NCBI RefSeq assembly: GCF_907164905.1
Contig: NZ_CAJRAF010000002.1
Location: 434,001 to 498,000, forward strand
Reading direction: 5' to 3'
DNA: 64,000 nt
Source: Dyadobacter sp. CECT 9275
GTDB lineage: Bacteria > Bacteroidota > Bacteroidia > Cytophagales > Spirosomataceae
A program made the translations under genes and the position numbers. Positions 43,305-52,040 of this stretch are shown here, in pieces. Under the pieces are notes generated by a model that was not told where the DNA came from, did not search any database, and was given only the letters and a program-made list of their open reading frames with translations. Numbering within the stretch: the stretch's first letter is position 1; the number at the start of each line of letters is the position of its first letter.

Positions 43305-43673
43305 ATGACCCTAAACATTAACTCTTCGCTTGACGTTACCTATCTGTCCCAGGTTTATGGGGATGATGCAAGCATAATCAGCATGATCTTTGAAGCATTT
43401 GTTTCTGATTCCTATCCCCGGTGGATGGGCTTAAAGCAGACACTGGATGCGGGCAATCTGGCCGAAGCAGCCAGTGTAGTACACGGTATCAAGCCATCGT
43501 TTACGATGACAGGTATTACTTGGCTCCGCCCGAAAGTGGAGGAGATGGAACGTGCCATAAAGGCCAACGCGGATGCAGATACCCTTTTCAATTTCTATGC
43601 CGAAATATCTGCAGAACTAGGCCCCCTGATCCCAATTCTGGAAGAAGAGTCCAAACGCCTCGCATCGCTTTAA
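43305..43673 (+). CDS. Stand-alone Hpt (histidine phosphotransfer) protein
   Basis: A 122-residue all-helical protein. The phospho-accepting His is His60 in VVHGIKPSFTMTG, in the position of the Hpt H-x-x-K-x-S/A-x-x-x-G motif. It should shuttle phosphate between a hybrid histidine kinase and a response regulator. No histidine kinase is in the window. The nearest response regulator is the PP2C-linked one at 46458, about 2.8 kb away beyond two opposite-strand genes, a plausible but unproven partner. Confidence 0.82.
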   Translation: MTLNINSSLDVTYLSQVYGDDASIISMIFEAFVSDSYPRWMGLKQTLDAGNLAEAASVVHGIKPSFTMTGITWLRPKVEEMERAIKANADADTLFNFYAEISAELGPLIPILEEESKRLASL

Positions 43674-43687
43674 GCCTTGTGCGACAT

Positions 43688-44866
43688 TCAGTTAAGGGCT
43701 TGCTTTCGTACTGATTTTTCCCAGGCGGCACTCTGCTTTCCTTTAAAATAGCGGACCATACCGGCCAGGACTGCGTAATTCATCACACAAAAGTAATAGG
43801 GAACAAAGAATCCCTTGATCTTGATCTTGCGCTTTTCCAACAGCCAGCCAAAAGCGGCAAAAAGGTAAAAAAGAAATTGTGCCACAAGCAGCGATGTATA
43901 TACCACTCCTGCCTTGTGATATACCAATATCACGTTCAGGATCAGTACCAGCATCATCAGAAACGGTGTGACGGTCCAGCGCAGTACTCTGTGGCTGATG
44001 TACTGAAATGACAAAAGAGGATATCTGACAGGATTTAAAAGTGGTTTCAAACGCAAAATGGACTGAATTCCGCCCGCTGCTATCCTTATTTTCCGTTTCA
44101 GCTCTTCCTGAATATTATCTGACGACAACTCTGTAGCATATGCTTCGGGTTCATAGATAATCCGGTAACCCTGTTCGGCAATGAGCATGGATATCATAAA
44201 ATCGTCCAGAATGGTATCTGCCTCCACATCTTTGTAAAGAGACCTTCGGACGCTGAATAACTCACCCGCTGCACCCACAACCGAATACAGCTCTGAGTCC
44301 CATTTTTTCAAAGTGGACTCATATTTCCAGTAAATCCCCTCTCCTGCCGTCGCATCTGCTTCTTCGCCCTGGAGTACACGCTTTTCACCTGACACCGCGC
44401 CCACAAAAGGGTCTGAGTAATGCCTGGCAATCAGCGGAAGAGCGTCCTGATTCAGAAAAGTATTAGCGTCGGTAAAAACAACAACTTCCGAAGTAACCGT
44501 TTTCATAGCCCGGTGTATCGCATGAATTTTGCCACTTCTGGCAGCCGTGTGCAGTAAGTCGATTCGGGGATAGTCACTGATCAAAGCAGGAGTATTGTCG
44601 GAAGAACCATCCGTTATAAAAACAATCCTGAGCTTTTCCTTGGGATAATCCAGTCCGAGGGTATTGGCAATCTTATCCAGAATGATACCCTCCTCGTTAT
44701 ACGCAGCAACCACCAGCGTGAGCGACGGCATATTCTGATCCAACCCGGGTACCATCCGCTTTCCTTTCAAAATCCTTCTGATTTTAACCAACACGAAAAG
44801 GACAATACCATATCCCAGGAAGGCATAAAATACAATGAAGAGGCTAATCCAAAAAATCGCTATCAT
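43688..44866 (-). CDS. Family 2 glycosyltransferase with membrane segments
   Basis: A 392-residue enzyme. One N-terminal hydrophobic helix precedes the GT-A domain (LTLVVAAYNEEGIILDKI, then FITDGSSDN, then VVFTDANTFLNQD as the DxD-like site). Three C-terminal membrane helices follow. Such proteins polymerise or add sugars using nucleotide sugars at the inner face of the membrane. The usual QxxRW site is replaced by a KRKIRIAAGG segment, so it may be non-processive. It overlaps the upstream GT2 gene by 4 bases (ATGA). Confidence 0.88.
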   Translation of the reverse strand: MIAIFWISLFIVFYAFLGYGIVLFVLVKIRRILKGKRMVPGLDQNMPSLTLVVAAYNEEGIILDKIANTLGLDYPKEKLRIVFITDGSSDNTPALISDYPRIDLLHTAARSGKIHAIHRAMKTVTSEVVVFTDANTFLNQDALPLIARHYSDPFVGAVSGEKRVLQGEEADATAGEGIYWKYESTLKKWDSELYSVVGAAGELFSVRRSLYKDVEADTILDDFMISMLIAEQGYRIIYEPEAYATELSSDNIQEELKRKIRIAAGGIQSILRLKPLLNPVRYPLLSFQYISHRVLRWTVTPFLMMLVLILNVILVYHKAGVVYTSLLVAQFLFYLFAAFGWLLEKRKIKIKGFFVPYYFCVMNYAVLAGMVRYFKGKQSAAWEKSVRKQALN

Positions 44867-45786
44867 ATCTGGCCGGGTATAACGTATCCTAAATGCTTAC
44901 TATCTGTTTTATTGGTAAAATGCCACGCAACAGCTCTTAACAAAACCGGGATGAAACTGAATTCTCTTTTTACCACGTAGGACAAGAGGTTACGCGGAAC
45001 CACTGTGGCCAGAAAATACAGAAAAAAGACACAGAAGGTACCCAAACCGGTGTTTTTGCGGATGAAGAGAATGCGGTTTCGGTTCATGAAATACTCTTTC
45101 AGAGCAGACCGCTTTCCTACCGACACCGATTCCTTATGATAGATGAGTACAGAAAGATCGGTATGGATCTCATAACCTGCGCGCCTGATGCGCTCACACC
45201 AGTCCAGCTCTTCATAATACAAAAAGTAGTTCTCGGCCATTCCGCCGACCTTTTCCAACGCTTCTCTGCGGATCATCATCGCCGCTCCATGTATGTACCC
45301 AGTCACTCCCGAAAGAGAATCATACTGTCCTTCATCTTTTTCAAACTGACCGATACAGCTGTTTCGCGCAGTAAAGTAATTCATGGGAGTATAACCCGCA
45401 TACTGCAACATACCGGGCTGGTCGAAATAATGGATTTTAGGAGAGATAATGCCGATAGCCGAATTACCTTCCATGGTACTTACCAGCCCGCCGATCAGAC
45501 CCGCCGTTACCTCCGTATCATTATTGATCAGGAATAAGTAATCTCCCGTTGCGCTTGCTATCCCCAGGTCGTTCCCTCCTGCGAATCCGGTATTGACCTC
45601 CGAGCGAATGAAAGTTATTCCCGGATAGGTAGCCTTCCAGGTTGGCACGGGATTATTTCTGCTGCCATTATCCACCACAATTATTTCCAGCGGCTTGTAG
45701 GTATTCACTTCCCGTAAAGATTTCAGCAGTTCCTCCGTGACTTCTGGTTGATTATAATTAACTGTAATGATAGAAACCTGTTTCAT
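44863..45786 (-). CDS. Family 2 glycosyltransferase, rhamnosyltransferase-like
   Basis: A 307-residue GT-A enzyme. It begins KQVSIITVNYNQPEVTEELL and has VVDNGSRNN, then FLINNDTEV as the nucleotide-sugar/metal site, then GAAMMIRREALEKVGG and LYYEELDWCERIRRAGY. This pattern fits the WbbL/rhamnosyltransferase-like GT2 group. A short amphipathic or membrane segment lies near the C-terminus. It is the first gene of a two-gene unit with the GT2 downstream and diverges from the partner-switching cassette across 156 bases. Confidence 0.88.
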   Translation of the reverse strand: MKQVSIITVNYNQPEVTEELLKSLREVNTYKPLEIIVVDNGSRNNPVPTWKATYPGITFIRSEVNTGFAGGNDLGIASATGDYLFLINNDTEVTAGLIGGLVSTMEGNSAIGIISPKIHYFDQPGMLQYAGYTPMNYFTARNSCIGQFEKDEGQYDSLSGVTGYIHGAAMMIRREALEKVGGMAENYFLYYEELDWCERIRRAGYEIHTDLSVLIYHKESVSVGKRSALKEYFMNRNRILFIRKNTGLGTFCVFFLYFLATVVPRNLLSYVVKREFSFIPVLLRAVAWHFTNKTDSKHLGYVIPGQI

Positions 45787-45897
45787 TCAGGAGTTATTTG
45801 AATATAATAATTTTAAATATGTAAATTTAAATGGAAGGATAAGTAGAATCATTTCAAAATTACCAATAAAAACTTAGTTTTAAGAAAAATCCAACCC

Positions 45898-45905
45898 TAC
45901 ATTTA
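45898..45905 (+). promoter_or_regulatory. Candidate -7 element for the partner-switching cassette
   Basis: TACATTTA differs from TAnnTTTG only at the last base and lies 38 bases before the ATG of the first gene. The -33 box is not clear. Confidence 0.3.
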
Positions 45906-45942
45906 GTAACGAAAAAAAAAGACTTCATCCTAAACTTGAACA

Positions 45943-46461
45943 ATGGCAAAGCCACGGCATTATAATTTCGACAAACCCGAGATCGAAGCAGAACTGGTTG
46001 AAATTAAGATCCAGGAACTGATAGATATCCTCCAGAATGCCAGGCTGGATGCGCAGCGATCCGTTGTATATCAGCAGAGAATTTCCGATGCATTTCAAAA
46101 ATCTGCAAACTTGCAGGGCAAGATCAAACCGTTTCAGGAACTGGACAAGGAGAATAATCTGTCCAGGGAAGAGTTATTGGAAGGTCTGGAAAAGTTGCTG
46201 AACGAGAACCCGATCGATACCGAGATCAGCCGGAGTTATCTGCGAAAGCAAACGCTTCAGAAAGTAATCATCTGCCTGTTCTCAGTAGTACTGGTAGCCA
46301 CTGGTTTTGCCATGATTATTATGCCGGCACCCGTAAGTTTTGAATTATTCACTGTCTTTTACTTTAACAATAACGACGGTGTGACCATCATGGATCTGGT
46401 CTCTCTTCTTATTATACTAGGAGGTGTATTTCTTTTTGTAATAAATTTTAACAAAAAATGA
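45943..46461 (+). CDS. Coiled-coil membrane protein at the head of the partner-switching cassette
   Basis: A 172-residue protein that I cannot place in a named family. Residues about 1-105 are soluble, charged and helical, probably coiled-coil. Two membrane segments follow at about 107-128 (VIICLFSVVLVATGFAMIIM) and 147-168 (IMDLVSLLIILGGVFLFVIN). Its stop overlaps the start of the response regulator-phosphatase gene as ATGA, so the two are translationally coupled. It may anchor or sense for the regulator, by context only. Confidence 0.7.
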   Translation: MAKPRHYNFDKPEIEAELVEIKIQELIDILQNARLDAQRSVVYQQRISDAFQKSANLQGKIKPFQELDKENNLSREELLEGLEKLLNENPIDTEISRSYLRKQTLQKVIICLFSVVLVATGFAMIIMPAPVSFELFTVFYFNNNDGVTIMDLVSLLIILGGVFLFVINFNKK

Positions 46462-47615
46462 TACCTTTTACTGATTCTCCCCAAAAGGTAAAAAAGATAC
46501 TTTTTGTTGAGGACAACCTTTTTTTTCGGAAAGTTGTGTCAGCTTCTCTGGCCAAAGCATCCTACGACGTATTTACAGCTGCCTCTGCCAGCGAAGCACT
46601 GCGGATCTTAAAGGAAGATGAGCCCGACCTTATTCTTTCAGATTACGATATGCCCGAAATGAACGGTTTCGGTTTCCGTCAGGAAGTACTGCGCCATTCC
46701 AATCTGAAAGATATCCCATTTGTGTTTCTGACCTCCTTCACAGACAGTACCCTCGTACTGGAAGGTCTCAACATGAATGCGATTGATTTCATTAATAAAG
46801 AAACGCCTATTCCGGTAATCGTATCCAAGCTCAGTAACATCATTCGATCATTGGAAACGGAACATTTGCGGTCCGTTAAGGAACTCAGAATTGCGGCCGA
46901 GGCCATTAATGTAAAATCCGTTCCTGCACTTTCACCTCAGCTCAACGGATTCAGGATATTTTTCTGGCATAAGGGTTTCAGGGGATATCCCGGAGGAGAT
47001 TTTATTGATTTTGTAAAAGTCAATGATCGGTACTGCTTTGCACTTCTGGGTGATATTATGGGAAAAAAATGGAAGGCATGGTTCTTTACATTCGGATTCC
47101 TGAGTTACATCCGTGCTGCGATCCGTTTCTGCGTACTTGACGACGACTTTTCGCTCAGCAATATTGTACACAAAATCAATAAGCTGATTTGCCTGGACGA
47201 AAGTCTTCAGAATATCCTGTCCAGCCTGTCCCTGTTACTCATAGACTGTGAAAAAAATACCATTAAATACACCGGAGCAGGAGATTTGCCACTTGTTAAT
47301 TATAAGGAAGAAGGTGGTACAACATCCACGGTAATTTCCCAAGGATTGCTCCTGGGGCTCCTGGAAGATGGTTTTTATGACGAACAGACGGTCACCATGC
47401 AAAGCGGAGACAAGCTCGCCATATTTACGGACGGGATGATAGATATCCCGTCTAATGGTACAAAAAAAAGCGACTATCCATTTTTTGTTTCCAAAATAAG
47501 GCCCTTTCTTTCAGAAAAAGAAAGCTTTAACCTGATCCGATCCAATATTCTGGCACAGATCAATGATGGTAATCAAATGGATGACGCCAGCATCATATTT
47601 ATCGAAAAACTATAA
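46458..47615 (+). CDS. Response regulator fused to a PP2C (SpoIIE-type) phosphatase
   Basis: A 385-residue protein. The receiver domain (about 12-130) has acidic E18-D19, phospho-acceptor Asp62 in LSDYDMPEMNG, Thr92 and Lys114 all present. The PP2C domain (about 160-385) has PGGDF with Asp181, GDIMGKK (198-204), YTGAGDLPLV, IFTDGMID and the terminal DD at 375-376, so it looks catalytically competent. Proteins of this layout (RsbU/RssB-like) dephosphorylate a STAS antagonist when the receiver is phosphorylated. The STAS gene begins 3 bases after its stop. Confidence 0.9.
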   Translation: MIPFTDSPQKVKKILFVEDNLFFRKVVSASLAKASYDVFTAASASEALRILKEDEPDLILSDYDMPEMNGFGFRQEVLRHSNLKDIPFVFLTSFTDSTLVLEGLNMNAIDFINKETPIPVIVSKLSNIIRSLETEHLRSVKELRIAAEAINVKSVPALSPQLNGFRIFFWHKGFRGYPGGDFIDFVKVNDRYCFALLGDIMGKKWKAWFFTFGFLSYIRAAIRFCVLDDDFSLSNIVHKINKLICLDESLQNILSSLSLLLIDCEKNTIKYTGAGDLPLVNYKEEGGTTSTVISQGLLLGLLEDGFYDEQTVTMQSGDKLAIFTDGMIDIPSNGTKKSDYPFFVSKIRPFLSEKESFNLIRSNILAQINDGNQMDDASIIFIEKL

Positions 47616-47618
47616 AAA

Positions 47619-47957
47619 ATGATACTCCAAACACAAGAAATTCAAGGGATAACACAGGCTACGATCCTTCCCTTTGAAGCAAGCCTTTCCAACGCTGAAC
47701 AGTTTAAAGAAGAGATGATAACCTTACTGGCCAACGGGGCAAAGCTTATTATGGTCAGTTTCGAAAACGTCAGTTACATCGACAGCTCCTTTCTGGGCGC
47801 TCTGGTGGTAGCTCTGAAATATGCCATGCCGCGTAATGTGGACATTTATCTGGTTTCTCTTAAGCCCGATGTACATGACCTTCTGAAACTCATCAGGATG
47901 GACAAAGTATTTAAGATTTATAAGGATTACGACCAGGCTATGTCGGCTATTAGCTGA
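47619..47957 (+). CDS. STAS domain anti-sigma factor antagonist
   Basis: A 112-residue single STAS domain. The phosphorylatable serine is Ser56 or Ser57 in VSYIDSSFLGALV, the position used in SpoIIAA and RsbV. It is the natural substrate of the upstream phosphatase and of an RsbW-like kinase. The gene follows the regulator by 3 bases and precedes the HATPase gene by 88 bases. In the partner-switching model the unphosphorylated form would bind the kinase and free its other partner; that output is not visible here. Confidence 0.88.
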   Translation: MILQTQEIQGITQATILPFEASLSNAEQFKEEMITLLANGAKLIMVSFENVSYIDSSFLGALVVALKYAMPRNVDIYLVSLKPDVHDLLKLIRMDKVFKIYKDYDQAMSAIS

Positions 47958-48045
47958 CCTGCCCTAAGAGTACTCAACGAAACGATTTGGCCAGATTTTG
48001 GCTATCATATTATTAATACGTCAGCACCAAACATGACGTGAATTC

Positions 48046-48597
48046 ATGAAAGAAGATATAAAACTGTTATCCATCCAGTTTCCCAACCAGGCCAAGGCTA
48101 TTCCGGAAACCATCAGGACCTGCCTTGAAGTTATTGAGAAGGCACTGCCGCCCCATCCGGGAAACTTACTATCCCGGATGAAGTGGGTATTGGCCGAATT
48201 ACTCACCAATGCCACGAAACATTCAGGGAAAGCTGAAAGTTATGTCGGTATTTACAAAAAAGATAACTGGATTATCATTGAGAAAATGGATTCCGGAAAA
48301 ACACTGACTTTTGATAGTTCTGTTATCTCCTGGCCACCTTTGAATAATCAGATAGGGCATACTTATGAAATATATCACAACGGGATGGATGTGCTAAAAT
48401 TACAAATTCAACAGAAGAACCAGGCATTGTTCTATGTTGAGGAGGCACCCGAAACTTACATGCCAAAGTTGCTGTGCGAAACGAGCGAGCATTTTGGCTT
48501 ACTGATCATTACAAAGTCATGCGACGAATTTACCTATGAATTTGAAGAAGATATTCATCTGAATATTTTCACCTGCGCTTTCAACCTGTCTGATTAA
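48046..48597 (+). CDS. HATPase (RsbW/SpoIIAB-like) protein with a divergent mid-section
   Basis: A 183-residue protein of the GHKL ATPase fold. The N-box is VLAELLTNATKHSG, with Glu51 and Asn55 as catalytic candidates. The D-box is weaker (EKMDSGKTLTF) and is followed by an insert of about 50 residues not usual in RsbW (around YEIYHNGMDVLKLQIQQKNQ). The G2-like segment is HFGLLIITKSCDEF near 157-170. It would be the kinase of the STAS protein, but the altered boxes leave activity uncertain. Its stop is 4 bases from the convergent glycosyltransferase. Confidence 0.75.
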   Translation: MKEDIKLLSIQFPNQAKAIPETIRTCLEVIEKALPPHPGNLLSRMKWVLAELLTNATKHSGKAESYVGIYKKDNWIIIEKMDSGKTLTFDSSVISWPPLNNQIGHTYEIYHNGMDVLKLQIQQKNQALFYVEEAPETYMPKLLCETSEHFGLLIITKSCDEFTYEFEEDIHLNIFTCAFNLSD

Positions 48598-48601
48598 CTC
48601 C

Positions 48602-49831
48602 CTAATTCCGGAATACCTCGGCCATTTCTTTTTCGAGAAGTCCTTTAAATATGATTTCAGCTATCTCGTCAACCCGCTTTTCCCAGGTGTTGGCGGAGGC
48701 AACTGCAATCCTTCGTTCGCGCTGTGGAGTGCCGTCGCTGGCTAATGCCTCGTGAATTGCCTCCGAAAATTCGGCCGCATCACTACAGTAAGCGACGGTA
48801 TCTTCAGTAAAATCGGCGAGGTCAGGATTGAAGTCCGTACATACTACAGGTTTGCCGGCACCGAGGTATTCAAAAAGTTTCAACGGAAAAATGGTGCGGC
48901 TGAATTCATCCTTTTTGAAAGGAATCAACGCTACGTCAAAACCCTTTACCATGGCAGGCATCTGATGGTAGGGTACCGGCCCGGTGAAGGTTACATTTTT
49001 CATTTCCGTGAATCCCGCAGGTACAAACTCCTCGGCAACAGGCCCTACAAACACGAAATTCAACGAAGGGTTCCCGTATATGACCTCCGTAAGCAGGTTA
49101 TAGTCAATCCTTCTTTCGATAGCACCAAAATACCCGATAACTGGTTTGGAAACTCCTGCCAGCAAGCTGTTCACCTGCAGTAAAGGGTCTAAAACCTTTA
49201 TACTATGACTCAGATCCGCAGCATTGGGCACAAAATAAGTAGCGGGATTAATTTTCTGTTTTTCGCTGAATAGCTGCTTACTGCTGCACAGTACAATGTC
49301 ACTCTTTGCTATCACGATATCCTCCGACCGGCAACCATGTTTTCTTTCAAAAGCCAGTACGAGCGGGTCGAGGCAATGGTATACCTGCAACCTGGCCTTG
49401 AGCCGATCAGCCAGTAGGGGATAGTGAAAATTAAATGAATTGATATAGAGATACTTATCTATCCCGTATTTTCTAATAAATCGCTTTAACTTAAAAGCGA
49501 TCAGGTACTCATTAAAGCTTAACAACGCCCTGAAAAAGCGGCCTTCGGGCAGGAAATTGATCGAAAGCAGCACGGGAGGAATAATGACCGACAACCCGGG
49601 TGTGTCCGTTTCTACCAGTTCCGTATTGAAAAGGGAAAAGTATTTTTTACGGAGATTGTACCTGGCAGTTCCCTTGGAACTCCAGTAATCCTTTATGGTA
49701 TAGGGATTTTCTACATAATAAACCCGGTTGTATTTCGCCAAAAGCCTGGCCGTGGTGTAGTTGGTTGATTCGATCTCCGCATCAAGCCTGGGCAAGCCAA
49801 AAATAATGATCTGATGTCCGTTAAGTTTCAT
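48602..49831 (-). CDS. Glycosyltransferase, GT-B fold (family 4/1-like)
   Basis: A 409-residue enzyme. The N-terminal half begins HQIIIFGLPRLDAEIESTNY, and the C-terminal Rossmann domain has VIGYFGAIERRIDYN, FVFVGPVAEEF, VTFTGPVPYHQMP and IFPLKLFEYLGAGKPVVCTD, whose E-x-LGAGKP segment is the typical nucleotide-sugar-binding end of GT4-like enzymes. It probably adds a sugar to the exopolysaccharide repeat. It is the left boundary of the cluster and stands alone on the minus strand. Confidence 0.85.
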   Translation of the reverse strand: MKLNGHQIIIFGLPRLDAEIESTNYTTARLLAKYNRVYYVENPYTIKDYWSSKGTARYNLRKKYFSLFNTELVETDTPGLSVIIPPVLLSINFLPEGRFFRALLSFNEYLIAFKLKRFIRKYGIDKYLYINSFNFHYPLLADRLKARLQVYHCLDPLVLAFERKHGCRSEDIVIAKSDIVLCSSKQLFSEKQKINPATYFVPNAADLSHSIKVLDPLLQVNSLLAGVSKPVIGYFGAIERRIDYNLLTEVIYGNPSLNFVFVGPVAEEFVPAGFTEMKNVTFTGPVPYHQMPAMVKGFDVALIPFKKDEFSRTIFPLKLFEYLGAGKPVVCTDFNPDLADFTEDTVAYCSDAAEFSEAIHEALASDGTPQRERRIAVASANTWEKRVDEIAEIIFKGLLEKEMAEVFRN

Positions 49832-50102
49832 TCCGGTACTTTTCTGAAAAATTTGGGAGTGACAGAAATAGAATAATCAGCTCTCAACCAACCACCAAAT
49901 AAAATTCCTACATTTATATTCCAACTGATATTAAGTAAAAAAAATCAAGGCTTGCAGATCCTACCAACTTGCTTTCCGCAATTTAAATCCCGTTTAGGAG
50001 CGCCTCATTTTAACGTCATGCGGGTTAGTATTTGTAGTATTCATTTGTATTGGTAAAGATCATAAAATATATTTAACAATAGATAAAACACCTCAGTATT
50101 CT

Positions 50103-51200
50103 ATGATCAAAGTGCTTTTTGACCATCAGAAGTTTACCACCCAGCGTTATGGTGGCATCAGCAGATATTTTGCCAATATTATCCAGCAGATCAACCACTC
50201 TCCCGAATTTTCCTGCGAAGTGGGTTTTCTGTACTCCCGCAATCATTACCTTAAAAATGAGCAAACCGCAACAGACCGTGTGATGGAACGCTTGCTCAAA
50301 TCACAGTTCATCGACCGAAAACTGTTCCAGTTGAATGAATCCTATTGCAAATATCTTGTTGGTAAAAACAACTTTGATATTTTTCACCCCACCTACTACG
50401 ACCCATATTTTCTAGGTTCTCTCAAAAAGCCGCTGGTAACCACCATACACGACATGACGTATGAGAAGTTACCGGAATATTTCTGGGTACATGACTATCT
50501 TACGCACAACAAAAGGTTACATATAGAAAGAGCTGACGCCATCATTGCTATTTCGGAAACGACAAAAAGTGATCTGCTCAAATACCACGATGTGGATGAA
50601 TCCAAGGTATCGGTCATTTATCACGGGATAGACTCCGCACCTTTGATTTTCAAACCGGTGGATGGCCTTCCCAAAAACTACCTTTTGTACGTGGGCGACA
50701 GGAGTGGTTATAAAAACTTTTACCTTTTCATGGATGCCTTCAAAAAGCTTTCGGCCAGGTATCCTGACCTCAACGTGGTGTTAACAGGGGGAGGCCCCCT
50801 GGGAATTGCCGACAGAGAATTGCTCTATCGCCTTAAACTAACGGATCGCGTGAAACATGTAAACGTTACAGACGAGCAGCTGAACTATCTTTACCAGAAC
50901 ACTATTCTTTTCGTGTACCCATCTCTGCATGAAGGTTTTGGCCTGCCCATTCTTGAAGCTTTCAAGGCACAGTGCCCGATACTCCTCAGTAATACACCCT
51001 GTTTTAAGGAAATTGCGAGAGACGCGGTCGCCTATTTTGAAGCACACCTTATGGAAGATCTGGCTGATAAAATTGAGATGTTCCTGACCGATTCGACCAA
51101 ACGCGAAACTTTCATTGCCAAAGGGAGCAAAAGGCTTGCAGATTTCCCGCTTGACGTTTCCATACACCAGACGCTGGATCTTTATAAATCGCTGGTCTGA
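50103..51200 (+). CDS. Family 4 glycosyltransferase
   Basis: A 365-residue GT-B enzyme. The start MIKVLFDHQKFTTQRYGGIS carries the Gly-rich acceptor-site loop. HDMTYEKLPEYF and RADAIIAISETTKSDLL follow. The C-terminal domain has YLLYVGDRSGYKNF, LTGGGPLG and FVYPSLHEGFGLPILEAF, whose E-G-F-G-L-P-x-x-E motif is diagnostic of GT4. Retaining activity on a nucleotide sugar is expected. The gene runs into the convergent GT11 gene with a 3-base gap. Confidence 0.92.
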   Translation: MIKVLFDHQKFTTQRYGGISRYFANIIQQINHSPEFSCEVGFLYSRNHYLKNEQTATDRVMERLLKSQFIDRKLFQLNESYCKYLVGKNNFDIFHPTYYDPYFLGSLKKPLVTTIHDMTYEKLPEYFWVHDYLTHNKRLHIERADAIIAISETTKSDLLKYHDVDESKVSVIYHGIDSAPLIFKPVDGLPKNYLLYVGDRSGYKNFYLFMDAFKKLSARYPDLNVVLTGGGPLGIADRELLYRLKLTDRVKHVNVTDEQLNYLYQNTILFVYPSLHEGFGLPILEAFKAQCPILLSNTPCFKEIARDAVAYFEAHLMEDLADKIEMFLTDSTKRETFIAKGSKRLADFPLDVSIHQTLDLYKSLV

Positions 51201-51203
51201 ACC

Positions 51204-52022
51204 TCAGGGCGATTGCAGCACCTCCCGCCAGATGAAGCGGTCGGTCATGATTCCTTTGGGATGCTCGCGGCCAATCCGGAAACCAAACCAGTTTTTGGGG
51301 GCAATCACCATATTCTTCTTAGGACTGAGATAGGCAGCCCACCAGGCAAAAGTACTGTTGGAAATGATGGCAACGTCGGCATGATGGATCAGCTGAAAAT
51401 CGATGATCTCGGAGTTGCTCGAAAAAATGTAGTTATCCTTGTGCGGAAATTCTGCTTTGACAAACGCCATGTCGTCACTCACAAAAAACACCTTGTAACT
51501 ATCCAAATCTTCAATAGAATTCAGTTGCCTCTTAAAATAGTCGATGGGTAACGATATATCTCTTTTCCCGTAGGACAGGTAATCGGTGCGGCGGATATGT
51601 ACCACAACCGTTTTGTGATTTTTAAAAATGGCTCCGAACTCCCGCTCAAACTGATCCCGGAACTTTTTCCGAATAGGCGACCGTGCACTTTCAGGAAGAT
51701 GTCTGATGTAAAAATCGGATTGGAAAAACCCATTATAAATCGTGAAATTAACCGGTTTGTGTTCTTTGGGTCCAAAAAAATTATGGACATAAATATCCCT
51801 GAAACTTAAAATCTTAGGAAGCATCCTTGCAAGCACCGAATAGGCCTTAGAACGCAGTGTAAGGTTATGATACCAGCCAAAATCAAAATACCTGGCCAGA
51901 TAGGCATGGTGAGGGTTTGTAAAAAAGTAAATTTTACCGTTATCTCTAGATTTGAGATACAACATGAAAAAATACTGAAACAGCTGGTTTCCCAAACGCC
52001 CGTTGAATTTGATACCGACCAT
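51204..52022 (-). CDS. GT11 alpha-1,2-fucosyltransferase-like enzyme
   Basis: A 272-residue enzyme with the family 11 motifs in order: GRLGNQLFQYFFMLYL at about 8-23, VVVHIRRTDYLSYG near 139-152 (the HxRRxDY GDP-binding motif), and ISNSTFAWWAAYLSP near 226-240. GT11 enzymes transfer fucose, or a related GDP-sugar, in alpha-1,2 linkage. This suggests that the polymer carries a fucose-like branch; no GDP-fucose synthesis genes are in the window. It lies 18 bases downstream of the flippase gene. Confidence 0.92.
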   Translation of the reverse strand: MVGIKFNGRLGNQLFQYFFMLYLKSRDNGKIYFFTNPHHAYLARYFDFGWYHNLTLRSKAYSVLARMLPKILSFRDIYVHNFFGPKEHKPVNFTIYNGFFQSDFYIRHLPESARSPIRKKFRDQFEREFGAIFKNHKTVVVHIRRTDYLSYGKRDISLPIDYFKRQLNSIEDLDSYKVFFVSDDMAFVKAEFPHKDNYIFSSNSEIIDFQLIHHADVAIISNSTFAWWAAYLSPKKNMVIAPKNWFGFRIGREHPKGIMTDRFIWREVLQSP

Positions 52023-52040
52023 AAAATCCTATTTCTGTGA

